A stretch of 37,513 nucleotides of DNA, taken from the NCBI GenBank assembly GCA_051880395.1, contig JBJENW010000344.1:1-37513 (forward strand), read 5' to 3'. Numbering within the stretch: position 1 is the first letter of the stretch; each line of letters begins with the position of its first letter. The stretch is from JBJENW01 sp051880395. Its GTDB lineage: Bacteria > Bacillota > Clostridia > Lachnospirales > Lachnospiraceae. Position numbers and translations under genes: made by a program. Shown in pieces: positions 22,968-30,745 of this stretch. The notes under the pieces were generated by a model. The model had not been told where the DNA came from. It made no database searches and saw only the letters and a list, made by a program, of their open reading frames with translations.

Positions 22968-23631
22968 GTATATGATTTTTCCGAACTTCTTTTAAGATTA
23001 TTAATAAATTTTATATTCTATTGCAACTATAAATCTTAGACTCCTTTCACGTTTTAATGTTATCACACGACCCCAAATGGACTGTCGCATTTAGAACTTG
23101 CATAATCTGTGCCAAATAACAGACTGTTTTGTCACCAACATTTCAAATGGATAGAATCGATAGAGACTTAGAATTATTCATTTCATCTTTTGTCAAGCAG
23201 ACCACATTCTTCCGATAAAATTTGATACTTTTATTTTAACAGAAAATTACAAAAAAAGCGAGTCCTACTGTTTTGATGTACTGTCAAAATGACGGTGGAT
23301 AAACAGCCCCAAAATCAAGAACTATCATCTGCAACAATTGAGAGATATCCAAAATCATTGTATTTGTCAAAGGAACTCTCTGAAAGACACCTTTGGAAAA
23401 AGAACAAAAACACTTCAGGTTGCCAAAAGATTTTTAAAGTATAAGCAAGAAGATATGTAACGGATACTTTCAGATGACAGAATCTTTTACAGCATCGCAG
23501 AATGAATTGGAAAATTCCCTTAAAATAAATCAACGAAATAGAAAAACGACGCTGTCGCTTCACGAAATTTTGTTTGTTAAAACGACAGCCCCATTTTTTG
23601 TCTTCCTTGTATCATCCCCAGCGGTTTCCTA
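22968..23631. other. Gene-free stretch with a possible decayed coding remnant
   Basis: No intact gene is visible. On the plus strand about 23318-23500 gives a helical-looking, stop-broken frame (HLQQLRDIQNHCICQRNSL, then KTLQVAKRFLKYKQEDM and a stop, then RILSDDRIFYSIAE), suggesting an eroded gene, perhaps of mobile origin. GCTGTCG (23551-23557) and CGACAGC (23583-23589) could form a hairpin ending in CCCATTTTTT, near the 3' end of the methyltransferase-like gene. Confidence 0.35.
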
Positions 23632-24786
23632 CTATGCCAGCACGTTTGCCTGATCAATCAACGCTTCCAATGTTTCATCTTCCAGAATCTCATCCACATC
23701 TTTCACCGACTCAATCTTCACATCTTTTAGAATCTCCTCGCTGAGCAGCCGGTACTTTTCGCCTCGAAATCCGCTGCGATATGGAATGTTATCTCCCAGA
23801 AACTCATAGTTTTTCAGTGCGAGATTCATCAGCTCCACCACATTCATTTTTATCTGGCCGAGTATTGATTCTTCCTCTCTGTAAAACGTTTCCATGTTCT
23901 GAAATTTACTGAGTTTACTTTGCATTTTGATATAGGTATAAACAACACTACGATCCCTGTAATTGTCTACCATACAAAAATCAAACGCTCCATCTGTCAT
24001 TTCATCAATGTATGCATTGTCTTCTTCCTGTACGATCGTGATCTTTTCTTTCGCCGCACCAAACTGTGGCAGCACATATTCCTCGAAAAACTCTACGATC
24101 TCCGGTGTTTTTTCTACGACTGTGACATGTTCTACTTCGGATTTTCGTGCCGCCATGTAAGGGAAATATCCAAGTCCTAATCCAAACACCAGCACGTTTC
24201 CATGCGCCCGATCGATTGTTTCCGATTCTGTCTGAATGGTCCTCGCATCTACCGCATCCCATCTTTTATTTTCACAACGAATACTTGGATAACGATACAA
24301 AAAATCACACATTCCAAGTTTCGGAATATAATATAATTTTTCTGCTTCTTCTGGCTCATCCATCAGGAATAATCCATATTTGCGGATCCGTTCGGTTGTA
24401 AATTCGAATTCCCCGATCTTAATCGGTTTCTCTTTCAAAAATTCGAGATGAATATCCCTGATAAATGGATTTTCCTGTATTTCTTTCTCTGTAAATACAT
24501 GCGCATTCTGCAGATATCGTGCTGCGACCTCTGCATTTTCCTCTTGATCTTCAAACGGCATTAACGGAAGGATGATTCGTTTTAATGCCACGGTAAACAA
24601 AATCGCCTCTTCGTTATCTTCCGGAAATTCCTCTGCTGCTTTTTTCTTTTCCTCTTCCATTTCAACAGAGCGTATGACCTGCGCGGTCTGTTGGCCAACG
24701 GCTGTCATAAGCAACTTCGTCTTTTCATATTTCTTGTTATATTCCGCCAAAGAATCCTTGATTTTTCTTGTATCTGCTATATACAT
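23632..24786 (-). CDS. SAM-dependent methyltransferase-fold protein (spermidine synthase-like)
   Basis: A 384-residue protein. The N-terminal third is helical and acidic (KKYEKTKLLMTAVGQQTAQV). The middle has a Rossmann-type SAM-binding core: motif I NVLVFGLGLGYFPYMAARKS, motif post-I VEHVTVVEKTPEIVEFFEEY, and VQEEDNAYIDEMTDGAFDF with FCMVDNY after it. This resembles spermidine synthase/methyltransferase folds, though substrate residues cannot be named. GAGGA stands seven bases before the ATG. The gene is monocistronic, with an extended -10 promoter at 24927-24932 that closely resembles that of the tetR gene at 1774. The substrate is unknown. Confidence 0.72.
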   Translation of the reverse strand: MYIADTRKIKDSLAEYNKKYEKTKLLMTAVGQQTAQVIRSVEMEEEKKKAAEEFPEDNEEAILFTVALKRIILPLMPFEDQEENAEVAARYLQNAHVFTEKEIQENPFIRDIHLEFLKEKPIKIGEFEFTTERIRKYGLFLMDEPEEAEKLYYIPKLGMCDFLYRYPSIRCENKRWDAVDARTIQTESETIDRAHGNVLVFGLGLGYFPYMAARKSEVEHVTVVEKTPEIVEFFEEYVLPQFGAAKEKITIVQEEDNAYIDEMTDGAFDFCMVDNYRDRSVVYTYIKMQSKLSKFQNMETFYREEESILGQIKMNVVELMNLALKNYEFLGDNIPYRSGFRGEKYRLLSEEILKDVKIESVKDVDEILEDETLEALIDQANVLA

Positions 24787-24914
24787 ATTTTGTTCCTCTT
24801 TCTAAATTTTTTCTCTTTTACTCCGTTACAAGTTCCCACACTTTTTTGTTCCAGCGTATTTCGCGTTTTCCGGTCGGATGAATTCTAACTCTGCCATGCC
24901 TTTTTCTTCCGTCC

Positions 24915-24932
24915 TGAATACCGTTCATTATA
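24915..24932 (-). promoter_or_regulatory. Promoter with TetR-operator-like site before the methyltransferase-fold gene
   Basis: Minus-strand TATAAT (complement of 24927-24932), with TGT as extended -10, runs into TGAACGGTATTCA (24915-24927). The flanking 30 bases match those of the tetR promoter at 1793-1820 in nearly all positions. The palindrome is less perfect here (arms TGAA/TTCA). Confidence 0.5.
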
Positions 24933-25025
24933 ACACATTTTTACAAACTATTATATAGGATTTTTGAAGAGAACCAATTGACATTTGGTACTTTGACGAA
25001 AAATACCCAAAAAGAAAAATAAAGA

Positions 25026-25081
25026 TTGACAAGTAAGCATCTGCTTACTATAATATATTCAAAAAGTAAGCAATTGCTTAC
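25026..25081 (+). promoter_or_regulatory. Consensus promoter with two TetR operators
   Basis: TTGACA (25026-25031) and TATAAT (25049-25054) are 17 bases apart. The spacer holds the palindrome GTAAGCATCTGCTTAC (25033-25048), and a second copy GTAAGCAATTGCTTAC (25066-25081) is perfect and lies 33 bases further, three helical turns. The tetR gene is the second gene of the operon, so autorepression is expected. Confidence 0.85.
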
Positions 25082-25126
25082 CAGCGTAATATATACGTGT
25101 TATTCAAAGAAAGGAGAATAAGAAAA

Positions 25127-25651
25127 ATGGATAAAAATGGAATTGTCATAAGAGTTATTGTTACCCTATTATTTCTTGTTTCTTTATACTTTGTGGAAGC
25201 CGGATTCTGCGGAAGCTCTGTTGTAGCAAAATACAATGGTGGTTTTGGAACTTTAGACATGAAGCACTACGATGTAAAAACAGTGCAGAATGCTCTTTCA
25301 CCTATGAGTAAAAAAGGAATCACCGTCTATAAGCTTTACTATTTGATGGATTTTATTTTCATTTTATTTTTCGGAGCATTTCAGATTATGCTGATAAATG
25401 ATGTATTTTCCTTTGAAAGGAGTAGACTGACAACTATTATCATATTTAGCGTACCCATATTACGCGGAATATGTGATATGATAGAAAATATCATTCTTTT
25501 ATGGACTTTATACACCTATCCGAAAATTAATGAACTGGCAATTTCTGTATCAGCAAAATTTACTTCGGCAAAACTTCTGTGTATCAAGGTCTGGATATTT
25601 CTGATCGTGATCGGATTGGTATGGAATGTACGATTATATTTAAAAAGGTGA
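25127..25651 (+). CDS. Small membrane protein in operon with its TetR regulator
   Basis: A 174-residue protein with four hydrophobic segments (about 7-24, 72-95, 105-125 and 150-170) and a polar loop GSSVVAKYNGGFGTLDMKHY. No family is recognised. The ATG at 25127 is preferred over GTG at 25097 because AAAGGAG lies about 10 bases upstream and the longer version reads through it. Expression is controlled by two TetR operators. TetR-repressed membrane proteins are often transporters or resistance factors, but four helices alone do not show this. Confidence 0.7.
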   Translation: MDKNGIVIRVIVTLLFLVSLYFVEAGFCGSSVVAKYNGGFGTLDMKHYDVKTVQNALSPMSKKGITVYKLYYLMDFIFILFFGAFQIMLINDVFSFERSRLTTIIIFSVPILRGICDMIENIILLWTLYTYPKINELAISVSAKFTSAKLLCIKVWIFLIVIGLVWNVRLYLKR

Positions 25652-25655
25652 GAAA

Positions 25656-26240
25656 ATGACAATAAAGACAACCAAGGAAAAAATTATATTTGAAGCATTG
25701 AAACTTTTTTCGAAGGATGGTTTCGAGGCCTCCTCAACGAGAGCCATAGCCCGCAGTATCAACTGCTCAGATGCAGTGATCTATAAGCACTTTAAAAGCA
25801 AACAGGAAATACTCGATGCTATTGTCGAAATTTGTTCCAACCGGCTTATGGAAAAGTCAACTCAGTTCAAACTAGAGGAGATGTGTTGGGAAGATGTGGA
25901 GAAAATATGCCTGAATATGTTTGAATTTCAAACAACTGACGAGTGGATTGTTCCTTTCAGACGGCTTTTGGTTATTGAGCAATTTAAGAATAAGGAGCTT
26001 GCAGACATTTATAGAGAAGTTTTTATTAACAAACCCTTAGAGAGCATGGAAGTTATGTTTGAGACTCTGATTCAAGCAGGTTGTATGAAACCAGGTAATC
26101 CAAAAGTTTATGCCATGGATTTATACAGCCCATTCTTTATGTATCATACGATTGGTGGTGAGAATGAAAATATACTTAAAAATCTGAAAGAACATGTGAC
26201 TCTTTTTAGAAAAAATGTAGTTACCGATAACATATTGTAG
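25656..26240 (+). CDS. TetR family transcriptional regulator
   Basis: A 194-residue TetR protein. The helix-turn-helix is clear: KEKIIFEALKLFSKDGFEAS then STRAIARSINCSDAVIYKHF and KSKQEILDAIVE. The C-terminal domain has EEMCWEDVEKICLNMF and YSPFFMYHTIGG. GGTGAG, overlapping the TGA of the preceding gene, is its ribosome site. The likely operators are the two GTAAGCA/TGCTTAC palindromes at 25033-25081. The ligand is unknown. Confidence 0.9.
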   Translation: MTIKTTKEKIIFEALKLFSKDGFEASSTRAIARSINCSDAVIYKHFKSKQEILDAIVEICSNRLMEKSTQFKLEEMCWEDVEKICLNMFEFQTTDEWIVPFRRLLVIEQFKNKELADIYREVFINKPLESMEVMFETLIQAGCMKPGNPKVYAMDLYSPFFMYHTIGGENENILKNLKEHVTLFRKNVVTDNIL

Positions 26241-26273
26241 GATTCCCCATTTCATGCTACACTTGAAAAAAAA

Positions 26274-26324
26274 TGTTCTCTCGGAATCTCTTTGTGCTTG
26301 ATTTTGTGAGATTCCGAGAGAACA
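26274..26324. repeat. Long perfect hairpin in the leader of the Lon-like AAA gene
   Basis: TGTTCTCTCGGAATCTC (26274-26290) pairs without mismatch with GAGATTCCGAGAGAACA (26308-26324) over a 17-base loop. Eight A precede it, so on the minus strand it reads as a terminator; on the plus strand no T run follows. It lies between the tetR stop and the AAA gene's GAGGAGG site. Confidence 0.65.
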
Positions 26325-26347
26325 TAAAACAAACGAGGAGGATTCTT

Positions 26348-27832
26348 ATGCCAGTTTTTGATTTTAGCAATTCACCAAAAGAAGCAACTACAAACACTTG
26401 TACCTATACTGTTTTTCGTACCAATGCATCCACGACATCACCCGAACAACCGATTCTGATTTTAGATAATACCGCCCAAAAATTAGACCACCACTCTTGT
26501 GGCGTGTTCACCAATCCGGCGAAACAGACCGCTTTTGAATGTAAAAAAGAAGATGAGACGATTTCCGCTGACATTTTACAGATCGATGCCCGCTTTGTCA
26601 GCCTCCTAAAATGGATGGGCGAAAACCGCATCAACGTGCGCCTTTCCGGCGCCTGTCAGGGAACTACATACGCGGTATACAAAATTCGCGAAATCGCATT
26701 TGGCGGCACAAGCAAACTTTCCGCAGAGGACGGCTTTTTACAATTTATGATCGAACGTCTGCTCGCAAGCGATGCGCCGAGTGAGGAAATCGTGGACGAA
26801 GATGAGGAAGAACTTGGAGACAGCATGAAGCTCACAAGCCTCCAGAGTATCACAGACTTTATGAACTGCGCCGGACGAACACTTCCAGACAACATTCGTC
26901 TCTGGGCAAGAAGAAATCTGGCAGTCGCACGCTCGAACGAGGTTTCCACAGAAGAACGCCGCCACGCCCAGCGTGCACTTTCCATCATGATGAATATCCA
27001 GTGGAAAAGTAATTATTTCGAAGCCATTGACCCAGATGAAGCGCGTCGGATCTTAGACGAAGAACTGTACGGTATGGAGCAGGTAAAACAAAGAATCATC
27101 GAAACCATCATCCAGATCAACCGTACGCATACCCTTCCGGCTTACGGTCTGCTTTTGATCGGTCCTGCCGGAACCGGAAAGTCACAGATTGCTTACGCCG
27201 TTGCACGAATCTTGAAACTACCATGGACCACTTTAGACATGAGTTCCATTAATGATCCGGAACAGCTGACCGGAAGTTCGCGTATTTACGCAAATGCCAA
27301 GCCGGGTATTATCATGGACGCTTTTTCCATGGCTGGAGAATCCAATCTGGTGTTTATCATTAACGAATTGGATAAAGCCGCCTCCGGAAATGGAAACGGA
27401 AATCCAGCCGATGTGCTTTTGACACTGCTAGACAACCTCGGATTTACCGACAACTACATCGAATGTATGATTCCGACTTTCGGCGTTTACCCAATCGCCA
27501 CCGCAAACGAAAAGGATAAGATCAGCGCACCTTTGATGTCCCGCTTTGCTGTGATCGAGATTCCGGATTATACCGTTGATGAGAAGAAAATTATTTTCTC
27601 GAAATACGCGCTTCCAAAAGTTTTGAAACGAATCGGTATGCAGGAAGACGAATGTACCCTGACACCGGACGGACTAGACGCCGTAATGGATATCTATAAA
27701 GAAACCAGTGGTATTCGTGATCTGGAGCAGGCGGCCGAACACCTCGCTGCCAACGCGCTTTATCAGATCGAGGTCAATCATGTGGATGCCGTTGCTTTTG
27801 ATGAAAAAATGGTACGTGAACTGCTGCCATAA
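26348..27832 (+). CDS. Lon-like AAA+ ATPase without protease domain
   Basis: A 494-residue AAA+ protein. Walker A GPAGTGKS is at 272-279, sensor/arginine region PLMSRF near 395-400, and sensor 2 GIRDLEQ at 455-461. The flow of the module (IPTFGVYPIATANEKDKI, AVIEIPDYTVDEKKIIFSKY, ALPKVLKRIG) matches Lon, but no Ser-Lys protease domain follows. The Walker B reads FIINELDK: the usual Asp before Glu is Asn339, which might slow hydrolysis. Residues 1-230 are a separate N-terminal region, with a Glu/Asp cluster at 146-158. The start at 26348 has GAGGAGG upstream; a longer frame begins inside the leader hairpin. The role is unknown; it may remodel or unfold a partner. Confidence 0.78.
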   Translation: MPVFDFSNSPKEATTNTCTYTVFRTNASTTSPEQPILILDNTAQKLDHHSCGVFTNPAKQTAFECKKEDETISADILQIDARFVSLLKWMGENRINVRLSGACQGTTYAVYKIREIAFGGTSKLSAEDGFLQFMIERLLASDAPSEEIVDEDEEELGDSMKLTSLQSITDFMNCAGRTLPDNIRLWARRNLAVARSNEVSTEERRHAQRALSIMMNIQWKSNYFEAIDPDEARRILDEELYGMEQVKQRIIETIIQINRTHTLPAYGLLLIGPAGTGKSQIAYAVARILKLPWTTLDMSSINDPEQLTGSSRIYANAKPGIIMDAFSMAGESNLVFIINELDKAASGNGNGNPADVLLTLLDNLGFTDNYIECMIPTFGVYPIATANEKDKISAPLMSRFAVIEIPDYTVDEKKIIFSKYALPKVLKRIGMQEDECTLTPDGLDAVMDIYKETSGIRDLEQAAEHLAANALYQIEVNHVDAVAFDEKMVRELLP

Positions 27833-27864
27833 TCTTTTCTGTTACTGTTTTCTTTCTCTTGACT

Positions 27865-27906
27865 TTTCTTTCTCTTTCTTTCATAATAAAAAGAAAGAGA
27901 AAGAAA
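27865..27906. repeat. Pyrimidine/purine hairpin between the AAA gene and the AlbA_2 gene
   Basis: TTTCTTTCTCTTTCTTT (27865-27881) pairs perfectly with AAAGAAAGAGAAAGAAA (27890-27906) over an eight-base loop. One arm is all pyrimidine and the other all purine. It may attenuate readthrough and lies just before the ribosome site GGAAG of the next gene. Confidence 0.6.
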
Positions 27907-27919
27907 GGAAGAAAGAAAA

Positions 27920-29254
27920 ATGCTTACTTTTGAAAACCAAGATGTAGAATTTAAACAAGAGTATGTTTCAGATATGAAAAAAGAAGTCATCGCTTTTGCA
28001 AATGCAGACGGTGGCACTGTTTTTGTAGGGGTCCGTAATGACGGAAGTATCCTGGGTGTGGATGATCCGGATGCTGTCATGCTGCAAATCACAAATTCTC
28101 TAAAGGATGCCATTTCGCCGGATATTATGCCATTTGTTACAATCAAAACAATCGAGTTAGAAGAAAAACCAGTCATTGAAATCCACATTACAACTGGGAC
28201 AAACCGCCCTTACTATATAAAAGAAAAAGGGTTAAAACCAAGCGGGGTTTACGTTCGAAAAGGAAGTTCTTCCCAACCCATGACAGATGAAGGAATTCGA
28301 GAAATGATCGTGCAGACGAGCGGTGCCTCTTACGAGTGTAGCCGAAGTATGAATCAACAACTTACCTTTGATACCTTTGCTTCTGAATTAGAACAACGAT
28401 CGATCGCGTTCGGTCCCTCTCAAATGAAGACACTGAAACTGATCGGAGAAGATGGACTTTATACGAATCTGGCCTATCTTCTATCGGATCAATGGGAAGG
28501 AACCACCAAAGTTGCCTTATTTCAAGGAACAGATAAAGCCATTTTTCGTGACAGGAAAGATTTTTCCGGCTCCATACTCAAACAGCTCGAAGAGGTGTAC
28601 CAATTCATCGATCTGAACAATAAAACAAAAGCAACCTTTCAAGGTCTGAACCGTACGGATCGCAGAGATTATCCACAAGAGGCAGTCAGAGAAGCACTAT
28701 TGAACAGCATCGTTCATCGGGATTACTCTTTTAGCGGAAGCAATCTGATCAACATTTACGACGACCGCATCGAGTTTGTGTCCCTCGGCGGCTTAATACC
28801 CGGACTTGAACTAGAATCCATCTTTCTTGGTATTTCACAGTCCAGGAATCCAAATCTCGCCGAAGTATTTTATCGCATGAAACTGATTGAAAGTTATGGT
28901 ACCGGAATTTCCAAAATCCAACGAATTTATAATAGAAATGAAAAACAGCCAAAATTTGAAACCGCAAAAGGTGTATTTCGTGTCACTCTGCCGAACCGAA
29001 ACGAGGAAGCTACGACTGACTTTGAACTTCCGACTGTTCCATCCAAAAACTCTTCCTCTATAGCAAGACAAAAAAACATGATTCTCGAATACACCACAGA
29101 AAATGGTCAGGTGACAAGAAAAGAAGTCGAAGAACTGCTTGATATCGGAACAACAAAAGCGTTTCGCCTGCTAAAAGAGCTCTGCGAGGAAGGACAACTA
29201 GAAGCACAAGGGAATGGCAAATCTCGTTTCTATACAGCAATTCATTCGATGTAA
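27920..29254 (+). CDS. AlbA_2 domain and HATPase_c_4 regulator-like protein
   Basis: A 444-residue protein. Residues 1-110 show the AlbA_2 (Schlafen-related) domain: ENQDVEFKQEYVSDMKKEVI, AFANADGGTVFVGVRNDG, IEIHITTGTNRPYYIKEKG. The centre has a GHKL-type ATPase of the HATPase_c_4 kind (REALLNSIVHRDYSFSGSN, DDRIEFVSLGGLIPGL, GTGISKIQRIY). A winged helix stands at the end (QVTRKEVEELLDIGTTKAF). Such proteins are annotated as ATP-binding transcriptional regulators and some act in phage defence, but the role here is unknown. A purine-rich site precedes the ATG. It is 87 bases after the AAA gene and may share a transcript. Confidence 0.85.
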   Translation: MLTFENQDVEFKQEYVSDMKKEVIAFANADGGTVFVGVRNDGSILGVDDPDAVMLQITNSLKDAISPDIMPFVTIKTIELEEKPVIEIHITTGTNRPYYIKEKGLKPSGVYVRKGSSSQPMTDEGIREMIVQTSGASYECSRSMNQQLTFDTFASELEQRSIAFGPSQMKTLKLIGEDGLYTNLAYLLSDQWEGTTKVALFQGTDKAIFRDRKDFSGSILKQLEEVYQFIDLNNKTKATFQGLNRTDRRDYPQEAVREALLNSIVHRDYSFSGSNLINIYDDRIEFVSLGGLIPGLELESIFLGISQSRNPNLAEVFYRMKLIESYGTGISKIQRIYNRNEKQPKFETAKGVFRVTLPNRNEEATTDFELPTVPSKNSSSIARQKNMILEYTTENGQVTRKEVEELLDIGTTKAFRLLKELCEEGQLEAQGNGKSRFYTAIHSM

Positions 29255-29276
29255 TCTATAAAAGTAATTTTCGCAC

Positions 29277-29304
29277 AATTTTATCAGTTATAACTGATAA
29301 AATT
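29277..29304. repeat. 28-bp perfect palindrome
   Basis: AATTTTATCAGTTA is followed directly by its reverse complement. It lies 23 bases after the AlbA_2 gene. With no loop, it reads better as a protein binding site than as a simple terminator, though on the plus strand it could fold as a cruciform-type terminator. TATAAT follows at about 29329. Confidence 0.6.
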
Positions 29305-29372
29305 AGAGATTCGGTGTTGTATTTTGGTTATAATGTTGATATGATCAGAAAGTTTTTTTGAGACATTTTAAA

Positions 29373-29408
29373 CGGGAGCGTTTCTCTGCAAATCACCAAA
29401 CGCTCCCG
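29373..29408 (-). terminator. Terminator of the nitroreductase gene
   Basis: CGGGAGCGTTT (29373-29383) pairs perfectly with AAACGCTCCCG (29398-29408) over a 14-base loop. On the minus strand a short T-rich run follows, 40 bases after the nitroreductase stop. Confidence 0.6.
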
Positions 29409-29448
29409 GATAAATCGCTATTATTTTGTTTTCAGCAAACTAATACTT

Positions 29449-29967
29449 TTAAAACGACTCATAAAACACAATCTCATCCAATCCTTTTCTTTCCTTACCA
29501 TGCCGCTCTGGCGATGCTTTCGGCCCCGCAGCATATCCAAATGCTAAGATTGCAACCGGTTCCAAGTGATCCGGAATATAAAATTCCTCTCTTATGACAG
29601 ATGGATTAAAATAAGTAAGCCAACAGGAACTTAGACCCAAATCCTCGGCCTCTATTACCATATGATCTGCCACAATCGTCGCGTCAACCTCAACCATGTC
29701 TTTTTGATCAAACGGACGGACAAACACTTCCTCATGATCCCCGCACACAATCATTGCAAGTGGTGCCCCATGAAAATTTACACCTTTCGAAAGTTTCTTT
29801 AATCCTTCTTCACTTTTTACAACTAATATTCTTTGCGACTGCTGATTTGCTGCCGTAGGCGCTACGCGGGCCGCCTCCAAAATCTTCTCTAATTTTTCCT
29901 CTTCCACCTCTTTTGCTTTATAATTTCTTACAGAGCATCTCTGTTTTGCCAATGATAAAAAATCCAT
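29449..29967 (-). CDS. Nitroreductase family protein
   Basis: A 172-residue FMN-dependent nitroreductase. Seen are the FMN-phosphate motif RCSVRNYKAKEV, the helix KLEKILEAARVAPTAANQQS, the central ADHMVIEAEDLGLSSCWL and the C-terminal AILAFGYAAGPKASPERH. It reduces nitro groups, quinones or flavins with NAD(P)H in the cytoplasm. The ATG at 29967 is preferred to GTG at 29979, as the GTG lies inside the AAAGGTG ribosome site. It is divergent from an HxlR regulator gene, with a palindrome between them, and is the probable target of it. Confidence 0.87.
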   Translation of the reverse strand: MDFLSLAKQRCSVRNYKAKEVEEEKLEKILEAARVAPTAANQQSQRILVVKSEEGLKKLSKGVNFHGAPLAMIVCGDHEEVFVRPFDQKDMVEVDATIVADHMVIEAEDLGLSSCWLTYFNPSVIREEFYIPDHLEPVAILAFGYAAGPKASPERHGKERKGLDEIVFYESF

Positions 29968-29997
29968 CTCTATTTTCACACCTTTCTTTTTCTTTGC

Positions 29998-30011
29998 TTG
30001 TAAGCTTACAA
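29998..30011. promoter_or_regulatory. Probable HxlR operator between divergent genes
   Basis: TTGTAAGCTTACAA is a perfect 14-bp palindrome between the nitroreductase and hxlR-type genes. A half-site CTTACAA recurs at 30046-30052. HxlR regulators bind such sites to control a divergent oxidoreductase gene. Confidence 0.55.
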
Positions 30012-30118
30012 CAAATATGCTATCATTCTATCAAAAATTATCATTCTTACAAGTACGCACTTTTTCGATAGATACTTACCAAAAAGATACGATAAAACTT
30101 ATCAGGAGGTCAATTACG

Positions 30119-30487
30119 ATGAAATATAATCCAAACATTCAATGCCCGGTAGAAGCTACACTCAATCTGATCGGTGGAAAATATAAATCTCTGATATTGT
30201 GGCACCTAACCAACCGGACACTGCGCTTTGGGGAATTAAGCCGCCTCATTTCGTCCGCCACGCCAAAAATGCTGACCCAACAACTACGCGAATTAGAAGC
30301 CGATGGATTGATTGTTCGTACCGTCTATCCCGTCGTTCCACCCAAAGTGGAATATGCACTTTCCGATTTTGGAAAAAGTATTTTTCCTGTTTTGGATGCT
30401 ATGTGTGAATGGGGAAAACAGTATTTGCAAGAATCCCCCTCTAGTGCTACCTCTTGCCGAACAACATCGCCAGAAAAATCCACTTAA
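30119..30487 (+). CDS. HxlR family transcriptional regulator
   Basis: A 122-residue MarR-like winged helix of the HxlR family. It shows CPVEATLNLIGGKYKSLILW, then LRFGELSRLISSATPKMLTQ, QLRELEADGLIVRTVYPVVP and PKVEYALSDFGKSIFPVLDA. Cys9 at the N-terminus is the redox- or aldehyde-sensing cysteine of this family in the studied cases. The ATG at 30119 has AGGAGGT upstream; a longer frame to 30017 would start in the divergent promoter region. It is divergent from the nitroreductase gene and probably controls it. Confidence 0.9.
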   Translation: MKYNPNIQCPVEATLNLIGGKYKSLILWHLTNRTLRFGELSRLISSATPKMLTQQLRELEADGLIVRTVYPVVPPKVEYALSDFGKSIFPVLDAMCEWGKQYLQESPSSATSCRTTSPEKST

Positions 30488-30513
30488 ATTTTATCAAGAA
30501 GTTTTTTTTTTGA

Positions 30514-30545
30514 TTGACATATCTTACTTCAAAAGGTAATATAAT
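30514..30545 (+). promoter_or_regulatory. Promoter of the putative structured RNA
   Basis: TTGACA at 30514-30519 is followed after 17 bases by TAATAT (30537-30542); an overlapping TATAAT stands at 30540-30545. It would start transcription near 30552. Confidence 0.55.
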
Positions 30546-30547
30546 AT

Positions 30548-30715
30548 TAGAGACAGGCAACATGAGTGTCTGCCAAGCATAGACGTAAAGTGTTGTGCTA
30601 GAGAGCAGTGCTTTACCAGCTTTATAAGGGTTTGACATTTACCACAATCTAGCTAGAGAATTCAAATTCTTGAAAGAAAATGTCAAAAGGCTCTGCATCA
30701 TGCAGAGCCTTTCTC
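30548..30715 (+). ncRNA. Putative structured RNA or leader before the PBECR4-type gene
   Basis: After a good promoter comes a 165-base stretch with no frame of note and several helices. GTAAAG and CTTTAC (30591-30616) enclose TGCT/AGCA. TTTGACATTT (30631-30640) pairs perfectly with AAATGTCAAA (30678-30687) around the inner arms GAATT/ATTC. The last element is a strong terminator at 30686-30712. This promoter-fold-terminator order fits an independent small RNA or a riboswitch-like leader of the next gene. No known class is recognised, and it might be the end of a mobile element. Confidence 0.4.
30686..30712 (+). terminator. Strong terminator-like hairpin
   Basis: AAAGGCTCTGCA (30686-30697) pairs perfectly with TGCAGAGCCTTT (30701-30712) over TCA. 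It lies 34 bases before the start codon of the next gene, so readthrough or antitermination would be needed if the gene uses the upstream promoter. Confidence 0.75.
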
Positions 30716-30745
30716 AATCCTAAAGAAAGTAGTGAGACGTTCAGC

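Noticed and set aside
23315..23563. 82-codon minus-strand frame
   Set aside because: Aromatic-rich product opposite a more protein-like but broken plus-strand frame; no ribosome site.
26348..29254. Calling the AAA and AlbA_2 genes a phage defence system
   Set aside because: Both families occur in defence loci, but no effector or known architecture is recognised; kept only as an open question.
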